Assembly (NCBI GenBank): GCA_902587155.1 | Contig: CACIKE010000009.1 | Coordinates: 1 to 39,529 of the forward strand | Direction: 5' to 3' | DNA: 39,529 nt | Origin: an uncultured Pelagibacteraceae bacterium | Lineage (GTDB): Bacteria > Pseudomonadota > Alphaproteobacteria > Pelagibacterales > Pelagibacteraceae | Part shown: piece after piece, positions 35,160 to 39,529 of the stretch | Layout of the letters: each line of letters starts with the position of its first letter | Position numbering within the stretch: position 1 is the first letter of the stretch | Program-made: the position numbers and the translations under genes | Notes under the pieces: model-generated | Seen by the model: only the letters and a program-made list of their open reading frames with translations | The model's database searches: none | What the model was told of the DNA's origin: nothing

Positions 35160-36161
35160 ATGAAAAAAAAAATTTTCTCTGGTGTTCAACCTACTGGAAA
35201 TCTTCATTTAGGAAATTATTTAGGAGCTATAAAAAACTTTGTCGATTTAAACAATGATACTCAAAATGAATGTATTTTTTGTGTAGTTGATCTTCATGCA
35301 ATAACTGTAAGCCAAAATCCAAAAGATCTAAAATCAAATATACATGAGACAGTCGCCACATTTGTTGCTAGTGGAATAGATCCTAAAAAAAGTATAATTT
35401 TTAATCAATCTAGAGTTAGTGCCCACACAGAGGCAGCATGGATTTTAAGCTGTGTTGCGAGAATGGGATGGTTAAATAGGATGACCCAATTTAAGGAAAA
35501 AGCTGGGAAAGATAAAGAGAAAGCAAGTATCGGTCTTTATTCATATCCTGTTTTAATGGCGGCTGACATTTTATTATATGACTCAACTCATGTACCTGTT
35601 GGAGATGATCAAAAACAACATTTGGAGCTATGTCGTGATATAGCTCAAAAATTTAATAATGATTATAAAATCAAAAATTTTTTTGTAGTTCCCGAACCTT
35701 TAATTAAAAAAGAATTTTCTAGAATTATGAGTCTTAAAGACGGTCTCAAAAAGATGAGTAAATCTGATGTATCAGACCTGAGCAGAATAAATTTAACTGA
35801 TGATAAAGATCAAATAATAAATAAAATTAAAAAGGCAAAAACTGATACTCTACCTATGCCATCTACAATTGAAGAATTACAAAAAAGACCTGAGGCTAAA
35901 AATTTAATTGGTATTTATTCAAGCTTGATGAATAAGACACTTCAAAAATCAATTGATGAATTTGCAGGTAAAAATTTTTCAGAATTTAAAGAAAAATTAT
36001 CAGATTTAGTTGTAAAAGAAATCAACCCAATTTCATTAAAAATTAAGGATTTATTAGATGACAAAGTCTTTTTGGAAAAAATACTTAAAGACGGATACGA
36101 GAAAGCGAATGAAATTGCTTCAAAAAAAATAAATAAAATTCACGAAATTGTAGGTTTTTGA
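35160..36161 (+). CDS. trpS: Tryptophanyl-tRNA synthetase
   Basis: 333 residues, typical for bacterial TrpRS. It charges tRNA-Trp. The HIGH motif reads HLGN (16-19) in GVQPTGNLHLGNYLGAI, and KMSKSD lies near residue 198. VPVGDDQKQHLELCRDIA is diagnostic of TrpRS as opposed to TyrRS. It begins 3 bp after murJ, which is a common alphaproteobacterial pairing and suggests one transcript. Nothing unusual in sequence or length. Confidence 0.97.
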   Translation: MKKKIFSGVQPTGNLHLGNYLGAIKNFVDLNNDTQNECIFCVVDLHAITVSQNPKDLKSNIHETVATFVASGIDPKKSIIFNQSRVSAHTEAAWILSCVARMGWLNRMTQFKEKAGKDKEKASIGLYSYPVLMAADILLYDSTHVPVGDDQKQHLELCRDIAQKFNNDYKIKNFFVVPEPLIKKEFSRIMSLKDGLKKMSKSDVSDLSRINLTDDKDQIINKIKKAKTDTLPMPSTIEELQKRPEAKNLIGIYSSLMNKTLQKSIDEFAGKNFSEFKEKLSDLVVKEINPISLKIKDLLDDKVFLEKILKDGYEKANEIASKKINKIHEIVGF

Positions 36162-36214
36162 TGATATTTACATAAAGCAGTACCATTTTTTTAAATATTG
36201 CTTATATATAAATC

Positions 36215-36754
36215 ATGTTTGTTCAGACTGAGATAACACCTAATCCTAATTCGTTAAAATTTATACCTGGCAAGGTCGTTTCTAGCGTGGGATCATTTGA
36301 AATAACTAAAAATGACGAGGTAAATAATGAGCTAATTAGAAATATTCTTTCAGTGAATGGTGTTGAGGGAATTTTTTTAAGTAAAGATTTTATTTCAGTT
36401 AATAAAAATGACGAAAACTCATGGGACGAAATAAAGTATATTGTAATCTCACACATAAATGAATTTTATGCATCAGGAAAAGAATTTGTTATTAATAAAG
36501 ATTTAACTGAACAAACCGAGAGCTTTGATGAAATTGAGAAAAGAATAGTGCAGTTACTTGAGGAGAAAATTCGTCCAGCAATAGCTAGAGACGGAGGAGA
36601 TATTAAATTTAAAGAATTTAAAGATGGAGTAGTTAAAGTTCAATTACAAGGGAGCTGTTCTGGCTGTCCTAGTTCGACAATGACTTTAAAACAAGGTGTG
36701 CAAAATCTTTTGTGTCATTATTTACCAGAGGTAAAAAAAGTTGAGGCTATTTAA
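36215..36754 (+). CDS. Nfu-type iron-sulfur cluster scaffold/carrier
   Basis: 179 residues. The N-terminal Nfu_N domain (1-88; FVQTEITPNPNSLKFIPG) is followed by a NifU C-terminal domain (about 105-175; RPAIARDGGDIKF) with the cluster-binding CSGC, Cys148 and Cys151, in GSCSGCPSSTMTLK. Such proteins carry [4Fe-4S] clusters between the scaffold and client enzymes. Possible clients encoded here include MiaB and endonuclease III, both [4Fe-4S] proteins. It lies 53 bp after trpS and 3 bp before the Bax-like gene. The trpS-nfu-(tsaB/fur/miaB) neighbourhood is frequent in Alphaproteobacteria. Confidence 0.93.
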   Translation: MFVQTEITPNPNSLKFIPGKVVSSVGSFEITKNDEVNNELIRNILSVNGVEGIFLSKDFISVNKNDENSWDEIKYIVISHINEFYASGKEFVINKDLTEQTESFDEIEKRIVQLLEEKIRPAIARDGGDIKFKEFKDGVVKVQLQGSCSGCPSSTMTLKQGVQNLLCHYLPEVKKVEAI

Positions 36755-36757
36755 TTT

Positions 36758-37840
36758 ATGAGAAAAATCTTTAAAAAAGATAAGATTAAACCTTTTAGAG
36801 TTTTTGATGAAAATGGCTTAAGCTCACTACCGAGAATTCTTATAAGTAGTGCGGTTGTTATCTTATTTTTTTATTCTTTGCCAATTATTGTCAATTTTAC
36901 AAGTGATAAAATTGAAAGCTCAGCTGGAATTCAAAATAATTCAAAAGCAATACTTGCATACACTCTTAATAAAAAATCTTCAAATTCGTCAAATTCACAA
37001 ATATTTAATGAAGATGATCTCTTAATCGACATTTATAGCCTAAATGATCAAGAAACGGATACAGTAAGATTAGATGCCTCAACAATAAAACAGCTTTTTG
37101 AAGATACAGATTATAAGCTTGATGATGTTAGAAAAAAAAAATTAGTTAAGCCTATAGCTTTAACTTTACTTCCAGCAGAAATTAAAATGATCGAGAGCGT
37201 AAAAAAGAGAAAAGAATTCTTTATACAAATAGTATTGCCATTGATTTTAGAGGAAAATAAAAACATCAAATTAGATAGACGGAGATTATTCAGCATAATT
37301 AATAAGAGCAACAACTCAAAATCTGAGAAACAATGGTTAGAAAAAAAATATAAACAATACGGTATACCGACTAGAGATTTATCAATTCTAAAAAGAAGAA
37401 TGGATATAGTTCCAGTTTCTTTAGCGCTTGCCCAAGCCGCAAAAGAAACAGGTTGGGGAACGTCTAGATTTGCACAACAGGGAAATGCTTTATTTGGACA
37501 ATGGACTTGGTCAGGAGAAGGATTACGACCAAAAGATGCTGAAAAAAGTGAAGGCCACAAAGTTATGAAATTTAATGTTTTGCAAGCTTCAGTAAGAGCT
37601 TATCAAAGAAATATAAATACACATTCAAGTTATGAGGATTTTAGATTAGCCAGAGCAAAGCTAAGAGATCTGGGTGAACCATTAGACAGTATAATTTTAT
37701 CAGAATATTTAGATAAATATGCAGAAACAGGAAATGAGTATGTAAAAGTTTTACAAAAGATTATTCAACAAAATAATCTAAAAGATTTTGATGATGCAAA
37801 ACTATTACCTTCAAGCATTGAGTTAAAAAGTTTAATTTAA
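36758..37840 (+). CDS. Bax-like membrane-anchored glucosaminidase
   Basis: 360 residues. A cytosolic N-terminal stretch is followed by one transmembrane helix (about 27-47), a Ser/Asn-rich region and a C-terminal glucosaminidase domain (about 200-335). The active-site segment LALAQAAKETGWGTSRFA carries the predicted catalytic Glu230, and NALFGQWTW and VRAYQRNINTH follow. It should face the periplasm and cut glycan strands of peptidoglycan, as predicted for E. coli Bax. It starts 3 bp after nfu and ends 6 bp before the convergent miaB-derived gene. The predicted specificity is from the family only. Confidence 0.85.
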   Translation: MRKIFKKDKIKPFRVFDENGLSSLPRILISSAVVILFFYSLPIIVNFTSDKIESSAGIQNNSKAILAYTLNKKSSNSSNSQIFNEDDLLIDIYSLNDQETDTVRLDASTIKQLFEDTDYKLDDVRKKKLVKPIALTLLPAEIKMIESVKKRKEFFIQIVLPLILEENKNIKLDRRRLFSIINKSNNSKSEKQWLEKKYKQYGIPTRDLSILKRRMDIVPVSLALAQAAKETGWGTSRFAQQGNALFGQWTWSGEGLRPKDAEKSEGHKVMKFNVLQASVRAYQRNINTHSSYEDFRLARAKLRDLGEPLDSIILSEYLDKYAETGNEYVKVLQKIIQQNNLKDFDDAKLLPSSIELKSLI

Positions 37841-37846
37841 AAGAGA

Positions 37847-38842
37847 TTATCTAATAATAAATTGTGTTCCAAACCATCTCCATTTACCGTCGTCATTTAT
37901 AGAACAATTAATTCTGCCTCTTCTTGGTAAAAATGGTTCCCTAAATTCTATTGTGAGTTCCTTTTCAATAAGTTTAATATTTGATTTCATCCATTTATCC
38001 CCTTCGTTGGAATAGCAGTTAATATTTTCAATATTTTTTTGATCATCAAAAAATTTTACTTTAAATTTTGGAGGATTATTTTCTTTTGATAATTTTTTTT
38101 CCTCAGGCTCTAATTTTTTATATTCAAGCGGATAATAGTTTATTATTGATTTAAATCTTTTAATATCATTCAATTTTTCTATACTTAATATTAAATCAGA
38201 TAAGCGAAAACCATTACTTTTATAAGCGTTAACATTTTGACCTAACAAAGTTATTTCTCTTACGCCATTGTCCACCAAATATTTTGCTTCATCCAAAATT
38301 TGACTAGGTGGTCTTGAGTACTCCGGTCCTCTTGTGTAAGGAACTACACAAAAATGACAGAACTTATCACAGCCTTCTTGAATTGTTAAAAAAGATGAAA
38401 CTTTTTCTACTTTATTTTTTATTTTACTCAAATATTCAAATTTTGTATCAGCATCAAACTCTGTTTCCTCAAGTTTTCTTTTTTTTTCAACGTATTTTAA
38501 AATTGTATCATTAATTTTGTGGTAAGCTTGAGGACCTATTACCAAATCAATGAAAGGCTCTCTTTTTATCATTTCTTTATTTTCTGCTTGAGCAACACAA
38601 CCTGCAATAATAATTAATGGTTTTTTTTTAAATCTAAAAATTTTTTTTACTCTACCTATTTCAGAATAGACTTTTTCTTTAGCTTTATTCCTTATATGAC
38701 ATGTGTTTAACAAATAACAATTAGCATCCTCGTATTTTTCTGTCTTCTCATAACCAATTTTTTTAACAGCATCTAATATTCTATTAGAGTCATACTCATT
38801 CATTTGGCATCCAAAGGTTTTAATAAAGATTTTTTGACTCAT
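37847..38842 (-). CDS. miaB: Truncated MiaB fused in frame to an unrelated C-terminal tail
   Basis: 331 residues against about 440-470 for MiaB, the radical-SAM methylthiotransferase that makes ms2i6A37 in tRNA. Residues 1-230 are clear MiaB: FGCQMNEYDSNR with Cys12, Cys48 in LNTCHIRNKA, Cys81 in AGCVAQ, the radical-SAM triad CxxxCxxC at Cys158/162/165, and VREITLLGQNVNAY. The match stops at KLNDIKRF, where RYTTSHP is expected. The rest of the radical-SAM barrel and the TRAM domain are absent. About 100 residues follow that do not resemble MiaB and end in GRINCS and KWRWFGTQF. The tail faintly recalls the C-terminus of some polysaccharide-deacetylase proteins. The product is probably inactive as a methylthiotransferase. 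The start directly abuts fur. Confidence 0.8.
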   Translation of the reverse strand: MSQKIFIKTFGCQMNEYDSNRILDAVKKIGYEKTEKYEDANCYLLNTCHIRNKAKEKVYSEIGRVKKIFRFKKKPLIIIAGCVAQAENKEMIKREPFIDLVIGPQAYHKINDTILKYVEKKRKLEETEFDADTKFEYLSKIKNKVEKVSSFLTIQEGCDKFCHFCVVPYTRGPEYSRPPSQILDEAKYLVDNGVREITLLGQNVNAYKSNGFRLSDLILSIEKLNDIKRFKSIINYYPLEYKKLEPEEKKLSKENNPPKFKVKFFDDQKNIENINCYSNEGDKWMKSNIKLIEKELTIEFREPFLPRRGRINCSINDDGKWRWFGTQFIIR

Positions 38843-39283
38843 TTATTGAGGTTTTTTTTTGACCCCATATAATTCTAATTTATGATCTACTAATTTATAA
38901 CCGTATTTTTCTGCAACTTTTTTCTGAAGTTTTTCTATCTCATCATCAACAAATTCTATGATCTCACCTGTTTTAATATCTATCAAATGATCATGATGGC
39001 TTTCGATCATTGCTTCATATCTTGCCTTTCCACCTTTAAAATCGTGTTTTGTTAAGATCCCAGCCTCTTCGAATAATTTTACTGTCCTATAAACTGTGGC
39101 TATACTAATTTTTGGATCAACTTTCAAAACACGGTTATAAAGCTCATCTACATCCGGGTGATCAGACTCGCCATACTCAGACTTAGACTCTGAAATTATT
39201 TTTGCAATAATTTTTCTTTGTTCTGTAAGTTTAACACCTTTAGCTAAACACTTTTGCTCAATTGTATCTGCTGTATCTGACAT
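38843..39283 (-). CDS. fur: Fur-family ferric/metal uptake regulator
   Basis: I take the ATG at 39283 (146 residues, MSDTADTIEQKCLAKG...); an upstream ATG at 39307 lies inside tsaB. The N-terminal winged helix has GVKLTEQRKIIAKII, HPDVDELYNRVL and SIATVYRTVKLFEEAGIL. The dimerisation domain keeps ESHHDHLIDIKTGEIIEF, a typical metal-binding region. The CxxC pairs of the structural zinc site are absent (only one Cys, near the N-terminus), as in many alphaproteobacterial Fur/Mur proteins. Iron or manganese specificity is not decidable. It sits between tsaB and miaB, a common order. Confidence 0.92.
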   Translation of the reverse strand: MSDTADTIEQKCLAKGVKLTEQRKIIAKIISESKSEYGESDHPDVDELYNRVLKVDPKISIATVYRTVKLFEEAGILTKHDFKGGKARYEAMIESHHDHLIDIKTGEIIEFVDDEIEKLQKKVAEKYGYKLVDHKLELYGVKKKPQ

Positions 39284-39291
39284 ACTTAATT

Positions 39292-39529
39292 TTAACTTAT
39301 ATAACAAGGGTTAATCAAATTTTTTTTGAGGTTAAATTTACTGCAAAGATGCGGTATATTTTCGTATTTAATATCAACTTCATTCGGAAAGTCCTTAAAA
39401 CTAAAGCAATAATAATCAATTTTTTTAATCATGTGAATTGCTTTAATTGTTGATAATGAATTTCGAATACCTGCAAAACTACCAGGGCCTCTATTTATAT
39501 AAATTAATGCGACATCACTAATCTCTAAA
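39292..39529 (-). CDS. tsaB: TsaB (t6A modification subunit), C-terminal part
   Basis: Reading inward from the window edge gives 79 codons to a TAA at 39292. RGPGSFAGIRNSLSTIKAIH matches the ASKHA-fold motif of TsaB (usually GPGSFTGLR). TsaB is the dimerisation partner of TsaD in making N6-threonylcarbamoyl-A37. Only about 56 residues follow the motif, against about 150 in E. coli, and the sequence ends NPCYIS, reminiscent of the usual C-terminal P-x-Y-x-R. The second subdomain thus seems missing or extremely reduced. The 5' part is outside the window. The fur ATG lies 9 bp after its stop. Confidence 0.8.
   Translation of the reverse strand, partial: LEISDVALIYINRGPGSFAGIRNSLSTIKAIHMIKKIDYYCFSFKDFPNEVDIKYENIPHLCSKFNLKKNLINPCYIS

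Noticed and set aside
38843-39307. Fur start at 39307
   Set aside because: It would lie inside tsaB and add eight residues that do not fit the Fur N-terminus; the ATG at 39283 is preferred.
1-39529. CRISPR arrays, insertion sequences, prophage genes, tRNA or rRNA genes
   Set aside because: No regularly spaced repeats, transposase or phage-like proteins, cloverleaf-like segments or rRNA stretches were found; intergenic space is too small for most of these.

Overview
The window looks like a stretch of chromosome from a streamlined, very AT-rich alphaproteobacterium, most probably SAR11 (Pelagibacterales). The grounds are the Lys/Asn/Ile-rich proteins, almost no intergenic space, many overlapping genes, and an alphaproteobacterial gene order (coaE-aroE-maf-ppsR | hemE; mnmE-mnmG-rsmG-parA-parB-holA-lptE-leuS). 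The organism assignment is inference, because no rRNA or tRNA gene is present. I see no prophage, IS element, CRISPR array or tRNA gene.

Layout. (1) 1-2436, minus strand: the tightly overlapping cluster ppsR-maf-aroE-coaE, with coaE cut by the window edge. (2) 2437-2718: an AT-rich divergent spacer that is the best candidate for the replication origin, because ppsR/hemE flank the origin in Caulobacter. (3) 2719-6489, plus strand: late heme synthesis (hemE-hemH-hemJ), then rho. (4) 6491-7333: a minus-strand sulfotransferase. (5) 7372-12969, plus strand: mnmE-mnmG-rsmG-parA-parB, with a near-perfect parS centromere site inside rsmG. (6) 12953-17533, minus strand: leuS-lptE-holA and a DUF3576 lipoprotein. 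(7) 17737-18672: a porin with a strong ribosome binding site and the window's one clear intrinsic terminator. (8) 18726-20979: a ThiE/TenI-like protein, YggS, an L,D-transpeptidase and an orphan winged-helix regulator, packed with overlapping 5' and 3' ends. (9) 20983-28036, minus strand: grpE-dnaK-dnaJ, a second sulfotransferase, dapB, nth and a PfkB kinase. (10) 28073-33576: rdgB, an LpoA-like protein, rsmI, a DolP-like BON lipoprotein and maeB. (11) 33627-37840, plus strand: murJ-trpS-nfu and a Bax-like glucosaminidase. (12) 37847-39529, minus strand: the end of a short tsaB, then fur, then a miaB whose C-terminal half has been replaced by unrelated sequence.

How the genes work together. 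The segregation genes (parA, parB, parS), the putative origin and translation/replication housekeeping form an origin-proximal block. Envelope functions recur (LptE, porin, DUF3576 lipoprotein, L,D-transpeptidase, LpoA-like, DolP-like, MurJ, Bax-like hydrolase), as do tRNA anticodon-loop modification (MnmE/MnmG, TsaB, MiaB) and protein folding (GrpE/DnaK/DnaJ).

The most unusual points are the in-frame MiaB chimera, the phospho-acceptor-less response regulator, the thiE-like/yggS pair whose divergent start codons share one ATGCAT palindrome, the two 280-residue paralogous sulfotransferases, and the near absence of intrinsic terminators at eight convergent gene junctions.
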